Origin: Dugong dugon
Taxonomy: Eukaryota; Chordata; Mammalia; Sirenia; Dugongidae
Direction: 5' to 3'
Assembly: GCA_030035585.1 (NCBI GenBank)
Contig: CM057460.1
Coordinates: 220,803,711-220,867,710, forward strand
DNA length: 64,000 nt
Shown here: positions 32,337 to 43,507 of the stretch, piece by piece
Numbering within the stretch: position 1 is the first letter of the stretch
Layout: every line of letters begins with the position of its first letter
Made by a program: the position numbers and the translations under genes
Notes under the pieces: generated by a model
Databases searched by the model: none
Seen by the model: the letters and a program-made list of their open reading frames with translations, nothing else
What the model was told of the DNA's origin: nothing

Positions 32337-33107
32337 ATGGGATTAACGAGGTACAGGAGTCCAGTGACAAGGGCCAGAAGGCAGAGGGGGAGTAGGAAAC
32401 TGATGATAAGGAACACAAATTGAATAAGGACACTGTCGATGTATTGTGAGATTGTTGACCACTGCTATAGGGCAACATTAGTAGTAACTATTAAATGGGA
32501 GGCTGTTTTGTCCTGTAAGCCTTCATCTTGGGCGAGAATGGCAGCACAACTGGAAGAGCATAGTCAATATCACTTAAATGTGTAAGTAAGAAGTTTTGAA
32601 ATGGTGTTAAAATAAGATAAAATAAAATAAAAAAAAACAAAAAAAAAAAAACAAATGAGACTAAAGAGGTACAGTAGTCCAGTGACAAGGGCCAGAAGAC
32701 AGAAGGGGACAAGGAAGTCCCCTGGTGATAGGGAACACAAGGTGGAGTAAGGATATTCTTGATGTGCTGTGAGATTGTTAACCATTGTCATAGGGCAACA
32801 TGTGTAGTAACTGTTAAATGAAAAACTATTTTGTTCTGTAAGCCCTCATCTTAAGTGAGAAAAACAGCACAGTTGGAAAAGCGTAGTCAATGTCACTGAA
32901 CTGTGAATGTAGAAATTTTTGAAATGGTGTATCTTTGGCTATCTGTATTTTCATCAAAAAAAAAAAAAAAAAAAGGTTGAGAATTTAGAGGCTTAATATG
33001 TTGTGGGGTTGTTAACCAATGTCATAGAACAACATGTGTACTACTATTTCATGAGAAACTATTTGCTCTGTAAGCTTTCACCTGAAGTACAATAAAATAT
33101 AAAAAAA
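32337..33107 (+). repeat. L1-C 3' tail: three tandem units, each ending A-rich
   Basis: Unit 1 (32337-32652) and unit 2 (32653-32972) are near copies: GGTACAGGAGTCCAGTGACA vs GGTACAGTAGTCCAGTGACA, both with AAGGGCCAGAAG and TTTTGAAATGGTGT, and each ends in an A-rich run. Unit 3 (32973-33107) aligns with the centre of unit 2 (GTTGTTAACCAATGTCATAG vs ATTGTTAACCATTGTCATAG) and ends with CTGTAAGCTTTCACCTGAAG, the terminus also used by L1-A and L1-D. The TSD lies outside all three, so they inserted together. Confidence 0.88.
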
Positions 33108-33124
33108 ATAAAAATAATGGGCAA
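33108..33124. repeat. L1-C target-site duplication, right copy
   Basis: ATAAAAATAATGGGCAA, identical to 24077-24093. Confidence 0.95.
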
Positions 33125-35331
33125 AGGGGCATTTTTAGGAAATGCATTGTAAAAAAATTTACTGTAAAGCTCAATACATAAATTAAATTGATATGACAAT
33201 ACCAGTAATGTGCTAGAGAGATCTCAGAGAAGTTCATCATACCTTTACAATAAATATGTTCATAATACTTATGTTTTTAGATAATGTTCTCAGAGTGGAT
33301 ATTTCTCTGTGATGGATTCATTTTATTACAAATATGTACATATAATACAGCAGCAAATTAATATATTTGGGAACAAAAAACTGAAATCAAGAGTGACCCC
33401 AGTCCTCTGGTTTTCAGGGGACAGAGCATGTCTCTCTCTTCTCTCTAGCAGTGGGCAGGGGTACAAAGAGAACCAGGTCAAAACACATGCCAGTGGGGAC
33501 CAATATAGTATGTGCGGTGGCAGCGTACACAGCACTATTGCCCTTCACCATAGAACGTGCGCCTTTGTGTTACAGGTTTCAAACTGACATGAAATAAACA
33601 TTATTTGTGTAAGGAGAACAATTACACATTGCTGATAAACCTTCCCCTGAGTGTATCAAGTGGTCTGCTAACATCTTACAACAATAGCTTTTAAGAGTGA
33701 GTTAGGTTTTCATTACCAAGCCTCTGTACACCCAGGAAATGTCTGTCTGCAGTGTCCTGTATCTGAATAAATGCTCATTTCTATGTCCTCCTCTCTCCTT
33801 CCCTTATGTGTTCCATTACTGACTCCCTCAACATCTCCTCAGGGCTTCGTTATCCCATTTTCAGGGTGCTCAGTCCTTCCCAACTCACTGCCCTTTTCTG
33901 CAGCACATTCAGCTCCCCTGGTTTTCTTTTTCCCTCCTGCAGCTTTCCTTTCTGGGCGTGGCATGCTCTGTGGCTGGAAAGATGGCTGGTTAATAAAAAA
34001 ACAAAAAGCTTTAAAGTCAGACAGACTCAGATCCTAGCTGTGTGTCTTCAGAGAAGTCACTTCCTGCTTTGAGGCACCCACACTCCAGTTCTAGCCAGGG
34101 GGTATCCTGTTGCAAATGCCAGAGCCCTTTTACCTGAGCACCTTTTCTTGGCCAGCAAACAAGGCAGAGGATGCTGGGGAGGTAAGGCCTCCAGGAGCTG
34201 ACCCCAGCCGGACTGACGGCAGTAATGTGTGATAATTCTGAAGTTGGCTCTACAGAGTCTCCCTGCAGCTCCCAGGAGAAACTGATCCCTACTTGTCCAC
34301 AGCAGTAACTTGTTGGACAGCACTCTTTTATTGGCTCCTTTCCTTTCCCATCTCACTTTCTAAATTCCTTAGCAGACTTCCTGGGACTGGCTTCAAAATA
34401 GACAGCTTGCAATCAAATTCTTGTCTAGGGGTCTGCTTCTGGGGGAGGTAGCCCAGCCGCAGACAGACCCCATTGGCTCCTCGGATAGGGAAAGACCTCT
34501 AAATGCAGCACTGTAACTTTCCCTTGGACTGGGTGGTGCTCATCTAGAATCCTCTGAGTATTCTGCAAAGACTAAGTTCTTTTGGGAGAAGTCTTAAGGG
34601 CACAGGAGAGGGTGAGGATATTGTGCTTACTGTGTTTGTGACTTACCACGAGGTTAAACCTTCCAGAAAAATATCACTCCTTCGTAATTGAAATTGCATT
34701 CTTATTTAGCTTGTTTGGGTCAGGCGGGAGAGGGTAGGGCTATCCAGGGGGTCCCCTCCCTGGCCTTATTCAGGCTGGCCTGTGTGAAGAGTGATAGGCA
34801 GGACAATTCCATTGGTTCCCCCTTCACAAAGAAGACAAGGTCATTTCCCAAGAGAGGGTTGGGTGAGAGTTGGCATGGCAGGCAGGTGGGATTTGGGGAA
34901 TTGAAGACAATGAGAACACGTGGAACACATGCTGGCAGACCAGAAACTTTGCTGACCAGGTGTGTGCAGTGGTTTGGAGAGAATTATTTGGGTATTTAAG
35001 GAAAGACCCAGATTTGACTCTGTAAATCAAGTGCTTGATGGTGAAAAATACGCTGGCAGGAGAGCTATTTCTAATATTGATGCTTGCAGCTTCAGAGCCA
35101 GGTGACCAAAGGGCTTCCCTGTCCTCCATCCTCAGCAGACCTGGGCTCCTCCTGAGTCAGCGTCCTCCACATCAGCTGGTGTGGCTCAGAGAGGTCATTG
35201 CTCTGCTGCCTGGTTGCTCGGAGCCTCCCTGGCAGGTGGCTCCAGTGTCTGTGCCATATTAGGCATATGCTCCATTAAGCTCCATTTTTCTCTGGCTTTC
35301 CTGTCCCTGGTATCCCCGCCCCCCACCGCCC

Positions 35332-35333
<2 letters not shown>
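33125..35333. other. Repeat-poor stretch, no gene recognised
   Basis: Single-copy-looking sequence of mixed composition. A weak MIR-like segment lies at about 34008-34075 (TCAGATCCTAGCTGTGTGTC). Frames of 88-103 aa at 33771-34072 and 34688-34999 have no domains and overlap other open frames. I cannot exclude an unrecognised exon. Confidence 0.5.

Positions 35334-35383
<50 letters not shown>
35334..35383. repeat. (AC)n microsatellite, about 24 repeats
   Basis: An uninterrupted AC run from 35334 to 35383. The His/Thr and Val/Cys repeat peptides read through it are artefacts. Confidence 0.97.
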
Positions 35384-35387
<4 letters not shown>

Positions 35388-35682
35388 AGGCCCTTGTTTC
35401 CTAAATGCTTCCAGCCCCCACTTTGCCTTTTGACACACTTCTCTGAAGTCTGAAAAGGCCACGAATTATCCCTTGTGTGGTAGGTTACAAAGTGGCCACA
35501 ATCCTCCCAGTACCCACACCCTTTACAATGATCTTGTCAGCTCCTCCTATCAAAAGCTAAGTCTTTTTCTCTACCCCTTGAACATGGGGTAGCTTTGTAT
35601 CTTGCACTGGCCTATAGAATGTGGTAGAAATCCTTGTATGCCAGTACCAAGACTAGGTTTCAAGACGCCCTAAGCACTTCTG

Positions 35683-35884
35683 GAGCCCTGTTGGTGTAGT
35701 GGTTAAGAGCTCAGCTGATAACCAAAAAGCTGGCAGTTCAAATCCACCAGCTTCTCCTTGGAAACCCTACATGGCAGTTCTGCTTTGTCCTATAGGGTCA
35801 CTTTCAGTTGGAATCGACTTGACGACAATGGGTTTGTTGTGGTTTTTTTGTTTTTTTTTTTTTTTGGTGTTGTTTGTTTGTTTT
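35683..35884 (+). mobile_element. tRNA-headed SINE, short variant, with 12-bp TSD
   Basis: Head GAGCCCTGTTGGTGTAGTGG, box B AGTTCAAATCC, tail GTTGGAATCGACTTGACGAC and a T/G-rich end. Perfect TSD TAAGCACTTCTG at 35671-35682 and 35885-35896. Confidence 0.94.
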
Positions 35885-35892
35885 TAAGCACT

Positions 35893-36112
35893 TCTGCTCT
35901 TAGATGAAAAGAATTGTTTCTACTATAAGCTTCATGCTTGTGACACTTCTGGCAACATTGTCTTATATTATGGTAAATCTTGTATGCTTAGGCCTTATCT
36001 TTCTACCTAAATGGTAAGTTCTTTGAGGGCAGAAGACTTGAGTTTTGCCCTCTTACATCTCCTGTCCCTGCTGCCAGATATTTAGTACATCTTTTGCTTT
36101 TGCTCCATTGGC
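35893..36112 (+). repeat. 220-bp segment, copy 1 of a direct pair
   Basis: Shares TTTCTACTATAA, AACATTGTCT, GCCTTATCTT and AAATGGTAAGTTCTTT with 37190-37412 in the same order and orientation. The GGTAAGTTCTTTGAGGGCAG part resembles an L2 3' end. Either an old local duplication or two copies of one unnamed repeat. Confidence 0.72.
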
Positions 36113-36432
36113 CTCTCTCTGAACTCTGCTGAGCTACCATGTGAATAAGTCCAGGGTAGCCTGCTGGATAACAAGCGACAATTGGCCCAGTCTGTCCCAC
36201 CAATCATCACCCCAGCATACAGCTGGTCAACCCTAGAAGCAGAGCAGCCTTGCTGACCGATAGCTCATCACAGATGTATAATTGAGTCCAGCTGAGACCA
36301 GAAGAACCACCTAGCTGAGCCCAGCCCAAATTGCCAACCCACAGAATCATGAGTTATATAAACGGCTCTTGTTTTAAGCCACTCCACTAAGTTTTAGGGT
36401 AGTCTGTTATGCAGTGATGGATAACTGACAGG

Positions 36433-37189
36433 CCCTGAAACAAATTCAACATAACCATCTTGCAGTGCCTGATTCTGCTTTCCTAGCTACGGGTGCAAAG
36501 GCAACATGAAGTCCCCTGCCTCTGAAGAAGGGATCTTAGTAAAGCTCTGAGTCAAACACATTATGTGAGGCTCTTCTTTCTTCCCCCCTGAAAACTGCAC
36601 TCCTCCTAGCTAGGGAAATATGAGAACACACCTCTAATCCAAACATCTCTGGATTTCCCCTACATGCTGACAGCCTTTCTCCGTCTTCGCTTACCAAAAT
36701 ATTACTGCCTCCTTTTAAAACTCAAAGCCAAAAAGCAGTCCTTTCAGCACTGGTATGCTTTAGTGCCCAGACCATAATATTTCTATAATACCCTGATGTT
36801 GATTTTATAAATTATCATTGACTTAATTTCAAGATCTCCACAATGTAAGCTCAGTCATAGCCACAGTCCTAGGCCACACTTAATGGCGAAATTCCAGAAT
36901 TCTATTATTTGTTGGGGTTTCTCTTTCCCCTTTGTGGTTCAAACAAGGCATAACAAAGAGACACAAAGGCAAAACTCACCACATCAATCTAAGGACTAAA
37001 ACAGCCCTCTAAGAACTTGGTCTCCAGCATGGAATCACTTTATTAAGTCTTAGTCTGTGTTAATTTATTATACATATCTACACAATGTAAAAAATGTTAT
37101 TTATAGGTAAAATATATTTAATCATTTGCCCAGGGTTTTCTAGAACAGTCCTGATTTAAAATATTTCTTTCCAGAATATACCAGATGGT
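36433..37189. other. No recognised feature
   Basis: Mixed composition, no repeat or gene that I can name. Confidence 0.5.
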
Positions 37190-37412
37190 GCTCTTCCTTA
37201 GACAAAAAGAAAGAATTATTTCTACTATAAACTCCGTGTTTGTGACATGTAACATTGTCTCATACTACTGGTAAATTTTGTGTGCTTATGCCTTATCTTC
37301 TTAACTAAATGGTAAGTTCTTTAAGGTCACAAGACTTGAGTGTCACCCTCTTATATCTCCTCCTGCCTGCTGCCAGGTATTCAGAACATCCTCTGCTCTT
37401 GCTCAATTGGTC
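37190..37412 (+). repeat. 220-bp segment, copy 2 of a direct pair
   Basis: Second copy of the segment at 35893-36112. It is followed by CACAATAAAACTCCTGCTGT, which has an AATAAA polyadenylation motif that copy 1 lacks. Confidence 0.72.
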
Positions 37413-37533
37413 ACAATAAAACTCCTGCTGTCAATAATCTCTGGTTTCAGAATCCTGGATGACAGAGAAAGTAGCAACACCTAGTTGGGGTAAAGAGCAG
37501 AGAGAGAGTCCTCACAGCTATGATTAAAGGCAG

Positions 37534-37980
37534 TGTTATAAGTTGAGTTGTGTCCCCTAAAAAGATACATTGAAGTCCTAACTCCTGTATCAGTGAATGA
37601 GCTCTTGTTTGGGGTGTGAGTGTTTTTCTCTGCATATGTTATCAGTTAAGTTAATGAAATCACACAGGAATAGGGTGGCTTCTGATTCTAATCCCTTCTG
37701 AGTGATGTTTTATAAAACAGAAGGACCAACAAGGAAAGACAGCCAGCCACACACACAATGAGAAACCATCTATAACCCAAGGGATGCCAAGGATTGCCAG
37801 CATAAAGCTAGGGGAGAGGCATGGAACAGTTCCTCTCTCAAAGACCCCAGAAGGAATTGACACAGCTGATGCGTGATTATGACTGCTAGCCTTCAGAACT
37901 GAGACAATAAATTTTTGTTCTTATAAGCCATCCAGTTTGTAATATTTTATTATGGCAAGCCTAGGAAAATAAGCCATACA
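37534..37980 (+). mobile_element. MLT1-like MaLR LTR
   Basis: Starts TGTTATAAGTTGAGTTGTGT and has GCCAAGGATTGCCAGCATAA. It ends with GACAATAAATTTTTGTTC, AAGCCATCCAGTTTG and CATACA. AATAAA is a polyadenylation signal. No matching TSD was found, so the exact ends are uncertain. Confidence 0.82.
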
Positions 37981-38514
37981 TATGGTGTCCTTGACAAGGT
38001 CAAGCTTTTCATTTTGGTCCCTCTCCTTTCTCGACGTGTCCCATGATACTCATCTTTGGGAAGGTTTTCAAGTAAGCAGCCTCCACAGAGCCTCTGATGC
38101 TAAGACAGGTAGACCTGTATCTGTCACTAGCTCTGCATGCTTCTATTACAGAACCCAGTGGGGTTTCTTGGTGGCTGTTAAGTAGTTTTACCCATGAATG
38201 GGAACTGTCTTGGCAGAGACTTCACTCCAAGCTCTAATATTTGATTGTGTTATTTAGGAATAAACTTTTCTGATAAGCGTAGATCCTTTCAATACCTTTC
38301 CAGGCACATGGACCTCCTTAACATTAGGTATTTCTTTAGCACATCCAAGGTCTGTGTCCTATTCTCAGAGACTGGGGGTCTCTTCTCTCTGTCAGTGGAT
38401 ATTTCACAATCATCTCCCACATACCACTTTTGACCCTGATCCTAATATGATTGGGTAGGAAACATTCAAGGTAAATGTCTAAGTTTTCTAGCCCTTTAGA
38501 TGTAGAAGTCACCA
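37981..38514. other. No recognised feature
   Basis: Mixed composition between an LTR and an RTE derivative. Short frames only. Confidence 0.5.
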
Positions 38515-38990
38515 CCTACCCACCTCGTCAGTTTGTTGTACTGTGTTGGCTTGTGTGTTGCTGTGATGCTGGAAGATATGCCACAGATATTTCAAAGACC
38601 AGCAGGGTCACCCATAATGGACAGGTTTCAGCAGAGTTTCCAGACTAAGACAGACTAGGAAGAAAGGCCTGGTGATATACTTCTGAAAATTAGCCAATGA
38701 AAACCTTATGGAACACAACAGAACACTGTCTGATCCTCTTGCTCTGGGCATGCAATCAGGAGGGCTCAATCACTGGAGGAGGACATCATATTTGGTAAAG
38801 TAGAGGGCCAGAGAGGGCTAGAAGGACCCTCGATGAGATGGATTGGCATAACAGGCTGAGCAATGGACTCAAACAGGCAGATGATTCTGAGGATGATGTA
38901 GGAACAGGTGATTTTTTTTTCCTGTGTACGTAAGGCCACCATGAGTCAGAGGTGAATTGACGGCAGCCTTCTGTCTCTCTTTATCTGATG
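38515..38990 (+). mobile_element. RTE internal-deletion derivative
   Basis: RTE 5' region (GTCAGTTTGTTGTACTGTGT, AGACCAGCAGGGTCACCCAT, AGGAAGAAAGGCCTGGTGAT) to about 38730. It is then joined to the 3' region (GGAGGACATCATATTTGGTA, GATGAGATGGATTGGCATAA) and the tail (CCACCATGAGTCAGAGGTGA). Coding middle absent. Lies 270 bp before the longer RTE. Confidence 0.86.
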
Positions 38991-39580
38991 TAGGAGAATG
39001 TTAGAATGCTGCAGGTATGCCTCCGAGACTGGAAGGCTATTTACAACCACCCTCAGAGTCTCCTTCTATTAAAGGCCATTTTCTTGCATTATAAAATATC
39101 AGAGGGTTAGGATAGCCTTTACTGCTTAGCATTTTATCAAGTAACTTTTTCTTCCATCATTAATATTCTTTAAAATGGTAACTTTTTAATAAACACATTC
39201 TACACCATCATTGGCATTTATTACCATAAGACTAGTTCCAAATAAAGACATCCTAATTTTCAAACCACCACTCATCTGTCAGTAGGTCGTACTATGATGG
39301 CTTGTGTATTGCTGTGATGCTGGAAGCTATGCCACCAGTATTTCAAATACCAGCAGGGTCACCCATGATGGACAGGTTTCAGTGGCACTTCCAGACTGAG
39401 ACAGACTGGGAAAAAGGACCTAGCAGTCTACTTCTGAAAAAATTGGCCAGTGAAAACTTTATGAATAGCAGCAAAACATTGACTGATATAGTGCTGGAAG
39501 ATGAGCCCCTCAGGTTGGAAGGCACTCAAAATATGATTGAGGAATAGCTGCTTCCTCAAAGTAGAGTCAACCTTAATGAC

Positions 39581-40436
39581 GTGGATGAAATAAAGCTTTC
39601 AGGACCTTCATTTGCTGATGTGGCACTACTCAAAATGAGAAGAAACAGCTACAAACATCCATTAATAATCGGAAAGTGGAATATATTAAGTATGAATCTA
39701 GGAAAACTGGAAGTCATCACAAACGAAATGGAACATATAAAGATCAATATCCTAGGCATTAGTGAGCTGAAATGGACTGGTACTGGCAATTTTGAATCGG
39801 ACAATCATATGGTTTTACTATACCAGAAATCACAAACTGAAGCGGAATGGTGTCACATTTATTGTCAAAAAGAACATTTCAAGATCTATCCTGAAGTACA
39901 GCTTTGTCAGTGATAGGAGACTATCTATATGCCTACAAGGAAGACCAGCTAATACGAGTATTATTTAAATTTACACACCAACCACTAATGCCAAAGATGA
40001 AGAAATTGAAGATTTTTACGAGCTTCTGCAGTGTGAAATTTGCAAACATGCAATCAAGGTACACTGATAATCACTGGTGATTGGAATGCAAAAGTTGGAA
40101 ACAAAGAAGAAGGATCAGCAGTTGGAAAATATGACCTTGGTGACAGAAATGACTCCAGAGACCGCATGATAGAATTTATGCAAGACCAACAATTTCTTCA
40201 TTGCAAATACCTTTTTTCAACAAACTAAATGGCAACCATACATACGAATCTTGCCGGATGGAATACACAGGAATCAAATCAACTATGTCTGTGGAAAGAC
40301 ACGATGGAAAAGCTCAATATCATCAGAACAAGGCCAGGGGACGACTGTGGAACAGACCATCAATTGCTCATATGCAAGTTCAAACAAAGCTGAAGAAAAT
40401 TTTAAGGAGTCCACGAGAGTGAAAATACAACCTTGA
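39581..40436 (+). pseudogene. RTE APE-type endonuclease, decayed
   Basis: The order is IIGKWNILSMNLGKLEVI (Asn motif), GISELKWTGTGNF (catalytic Glu) at 39581-39913, then LIITGDWNAKVGNKEE (catalytic Asp and Asn) at 40040-40228, then DGIHRNQINYVCGKTRWKSS. The pieces lie in different frames, so several frameshifts and stops separate them. The endonuclease would nick the target DNA to prime reverse transcription. Family assignment rests on these motifs and their spacing. Confidence 0.9.
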
Positions 40437-42225
40437 GTACATCCCACCTGAATTTAGAGACCATCTCAAGAATAGATTTGACAAACTGAACACTAATGAC
40501 CAAAAACCAGACGAGTTGTGGGATGACATTAAGGACATCATACATGAAGAAAGCAAAGGTCATTAAAAAGACACATAAGAAAAAAAGAAAGACTAAAATG
40601 GATGTCAGAAGAGACTCTGAAACTTCCTTTTGAATGTAGAGTAGCTAAAGCGAACAGAAGAAATAATCATGTAAAAGAACTGAACAGAAGATTTCAAACA
40701 GCAGATCAAGAAGACAAAATAAAGTATTGTAACAGAATGTGCAAAGACCTGGAAATAGAAAAACAAAAGGGAAGAACGTGCTTAGCATTTCTCAAGCTGA
40801 AAGAACTGAAGAAAAAATTCAAGCCTCCGGTTGCAATGCTGAAGGATTTTACAGGCAAAATATTGAACAATGCAGGAAGCATCAAAAGAAGATAGAAGGA
40901 ATACACAGAGTCACTGTGCCAAAAATAATTGGTTGATGTTCCTCTATTTCAGAAGGTAGCATATGATCAAGAACCCATGGTACTGAAGGAAGAAGTCCAA
41001 GCTGCACTGAAGGCATTGCAAAAAACAAGTCTCCAGGACTTAATGGAATACCAACTGAGGAGTTTCAACAAATGGATGCAACACTGGAAGTACCCACTCG
41101 TCTCTGCTAAAAAATTTGGAAAAGAGCTACCTGGCCAACTGACTGGAATGGATCCATATTTGTGCCTGTTCCAAAGAAAGGTTATCCAACAGAATGTGGA
41201 AATTATCAAACAATATCATTAATATCATACACAAGGAAAATCTTGCTGAAGATAATTTAAAAATGGTTGTAGCAATACATCGACAGGGAACTGCCATAAA
41301 ATCAAGCCAGATTCAGAAAACAATGTAGAACAAGGGGTATCACTGCTGATGTCAGATGGAACTTGGCTGAAAGCAGAAAATAGCAGAAAGATGTTTACCT
41401 GTGTTTTATTGACTATGCAAAGGCATTCGACTCTGTGGATCATAACCAATTATGGATAATATCGAAAAGAACGTGAATTCCAGAACACTTAATTGTGCTC
41501 ATGAGGAACCTGTACATAGACCAAGAGGCAGTCGTTCAAACAGAACAAAGGGATACTGCATGGTTTAAAATCAGGAAAGGTGTGTGCCAGGGTTGTGTCC
41601 TTTCACCATATTTATTCAATCTGTGTGGTAAGCAAAAAATCCAAAAAGCTGGACAACAGGAAGAACTCGGCATCAGGATTGGAAGAAGACTCATTAAAAA
41701 CCTGCTTTATGCAGATGACACAAACTTGCTTGCTGAAAGCAAAGAGGATTTGAAGCACTCACTGATGAAGATCAAAGGCTACAACCTTTAGTATGGATTA
41801 CACCTCAACATAAAGAAAACTAAATTCCTCACACCTGGACCAATAAGTAACATCATGATAAACGGAGAAAAGATTCAAGTTGTCAAGGATTTCATTTTAC
41901 TTGGACCCACAATCAACACTCATGGAAGCATTAGTCAAGAAATCAAACGACACATAGCACTGGGCAAATCTGCTGCAAAACACCTCTTTAAAGTGTTACA
42001 AAGCAAAAATGTCATTTTGAGGACTAAGGTGTGCCTGACCCAAGCCATGGTATTTTCAATTGCTTCATATGCATTTGAAAGTTGGACAATGAATAAGGAA
42101 GACTGAAAAAGAATTGATACCTTTGAATTATGTTCTTGATGAACAATATTGAATATACCATGGACTGTCAGAACAAAGAACAAATCTGTCCTGGAAGAAG
42201 TATAGCCAGAATGTTCCTTAGACAC
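40437..42225 (+). pseudogene. RTE reverse transcriptase and C-terminal region, decayed
   Basis: Linker (VKELNRRFQTADQEDKIKYC at 40602-40895), palm motif with DYAKAFDSVDH near 41412-41445, RKGVCQGCVLSPYLFN, and active-site YADD at about 41708-41719 (LLYADDTNLLAES). The post-RT part has GPISNIMINGEKIQVVKDFI, IALGKSAAKHLFKVLQSK and FSIASYAFESWTMNKED. Stops and frameshifts occur throughout; not functional. Confidence 0.92.
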
Positions 42226-42355
42226 AAGGATGGTGAGACTTCATCTCATGTACTTTGGACATGTTATCAGGAGGGATCAGGCCCTGGAGAAGGACATCAT
42301 GCTTAGTAAAGTAGAGGGTCAGCAAAAAAGAGGAAGACCCTCAATGAGATGGATT

Positions 42356-42960
42356 TCTGGCTCAGCTACACTGCCCCTTAAAAGGGGCTGGACCAGGCAG
42401 AAAACAGAATACCAGAGTCCTTGTGAGATACAAATTTAGTACAAAGAAACTTCCATTGATTCTTCCAGATATATTTATATTTTTAGGATAATTGTTCTTC
42501 TGCTGGAATTGAAACTACTTTTCGTCTCTTTGAAGCGATGTTACGGACTTGAGAAGCTCTCTCTTCTCAAACTGTGTTTTGTTGATAAGTAAGGGTAGGG
42601 GGTTAGAAAATGCTTCTTTTTCTTTTTCAGGACTTTCTTTTTTTTTTTTTAGTTGTGGTAAATACATGCATAACAAGTCATTTGCCATTTCAACATTCTT
42701 CACGTGTACAATTCAGTGACATTAGTTACTGTTCAATCATTAACATTATCTGTTTGCAAACGGGTGACAGGAAAATTTAGAAAATGCTTTTAAATGGTCA
42801 CAAAGAGAAAAAATTTCCAGCCCTTTCACCGGCCATTTGTGTACAGTTTATCTGTTGGAAGCACTGGTTTCAGGTAATCTACCTAACTGTTGTTACATTG
42901 TAAATAAACCCTCTGCCCTATACAGCTTCATAGTAAGAACATTCCAGTCATCCCACAACA
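42356..42960. other. Mostly unrecognised; possible old L1 fragment antisense
   Basis: The TTTTTTTTTTAGTTGTGGTA to ACGTGTACAATTCAGTGACA stretch at about 42640-42770 resembles the complement of an old L1M 3' region, the same type as at 55840-55910. The rest is unnamed. Confidence 0.4.
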
Positions 42961-43138
42961 ACCTTATACCCATTGCCTTGGAGTTAATTCTAACTCACAG
43001 CAACCCTACCGGACAGAGTAGAGCTGCCCCAAAGGGTTTCCAAGGCTGTAATCTTTAGGGAAGTGGACTGGTGGGTTCGAACCACCAATCTCTTGGTTAC
43101 CAGCCAAGTGCTTTAACCACTGAATCACTAGGGCTCCT
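42961..43138 (-). mobile_element. tRNA-headed afrotherian SINE, antisense
   Basis: Plus strand ACCCATTGCCTTGGAGTTAA, GGACAGAGTAGAGCTGCCCC, CTTGGTTACCAGCCAAGTGC and CACTAGGGCTCC, the complements of tail, body, box B region and head. Confidence 0.9.
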
Positions 43139-43502
43139 TCCCCCAAATGCCTAGATGATTTAAAACAGCAAATAACCAACAATACTTTCTATCTGCCATT
43201 CAGTTGCTCTGAGAGAATACATATTTTCTCATTTACAGGGACAGGTTCCCCTCCACCTGGACTTTTCAGGGACACTTTGAAATCATCCCATCTAATATGA
43301 GCACTTCCTGCTTCCCCCCTAAAGCGTCCACCATCCACGCAGTCACTCTTCAAAGAAACCTTACCACCATGTTCTCCCTACTTTCTCCCTCTCACTCTCT
43401 CCCAGCTTCCACCAGCACCACCACATCTATCTGGTTCTCTGTCACAAGCATCTCTCGGCTCTGTCTGCTTGCCTCCATCCTCATCCTCTGGTTCAAGTGT
43501 CC
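43139..43502. other. Possible L2-like sequence before the solo LTR
   Basis: Pyrimidine-rich, resembles the left part of an L2-like sequence that continues after the LTR at 44016. The CCACC target site lies at its right edge. Confidence 0.35.
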
Positions 43503-43507
43503 CCACC

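Larger units (their letters stand above)
24094..33107 (+). mobile_element. L1-C, full-length L1 retrotransposon (9.0 kb)
   Basis: A complete insertion: 5'UTR with tandem GC-rich monomers (24094-26264), ORF1 (26296-27363), an inter-ORF spacer, ORF2 (27795-31591) and a long 3'UTR with three tail units (31592-33107), bounded by a perfect 17-bp TSD. L1 copies itself by target-primed reverse transcription; the sense orientation, A-rich 3' end and TSD fit that. Stops and frameshifts in both ORFs make this copy immobile. It is the youngest-looking of the L1s in the window by ORF integrity. Confidence 0.97.
35475..36432 (+). mobile_element. Old LTR-like repeat, interrupted by a SINE and a second repeat
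   Basis: The left part (GGTTACAAAGTGGCCACAAT ... GGCCTATAGAATGTGGTAG) and right part (GTCCAGGGTAGCCTGCTGG ... AACCCACAGAATCATGAG ... GATGGATAACTGACAG) follow in the order of a common mammalian LTR-class repeat. The SINE at 35683-35884 and the 220-bp segment at 35893-36112 sit between them. Class recalled, family name uncertain. Confidence 0.6.
39262..42355 (+). mobile_element. RTE (BovB-type) LINE, nearly full length, 3' end missing
   Basis: 3.1 kb: 5' region (CCACTCATCTGTCAGTAGGT), an endonuclease-reverse transcriptase coding region and the post-RT domain. The match stops near GATGAGATGGATTTCTGGCT, and the RTE 3' tail present at 7110-7165 is missing. RTE LINEs encode one protein and mobilise SINEs that share their 3' end. 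BovB-type RTEs have a patchy vertebrate distribution attributed to horizontal transfer, and Afrotheria are among the carriers. Confidence 0.93.
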
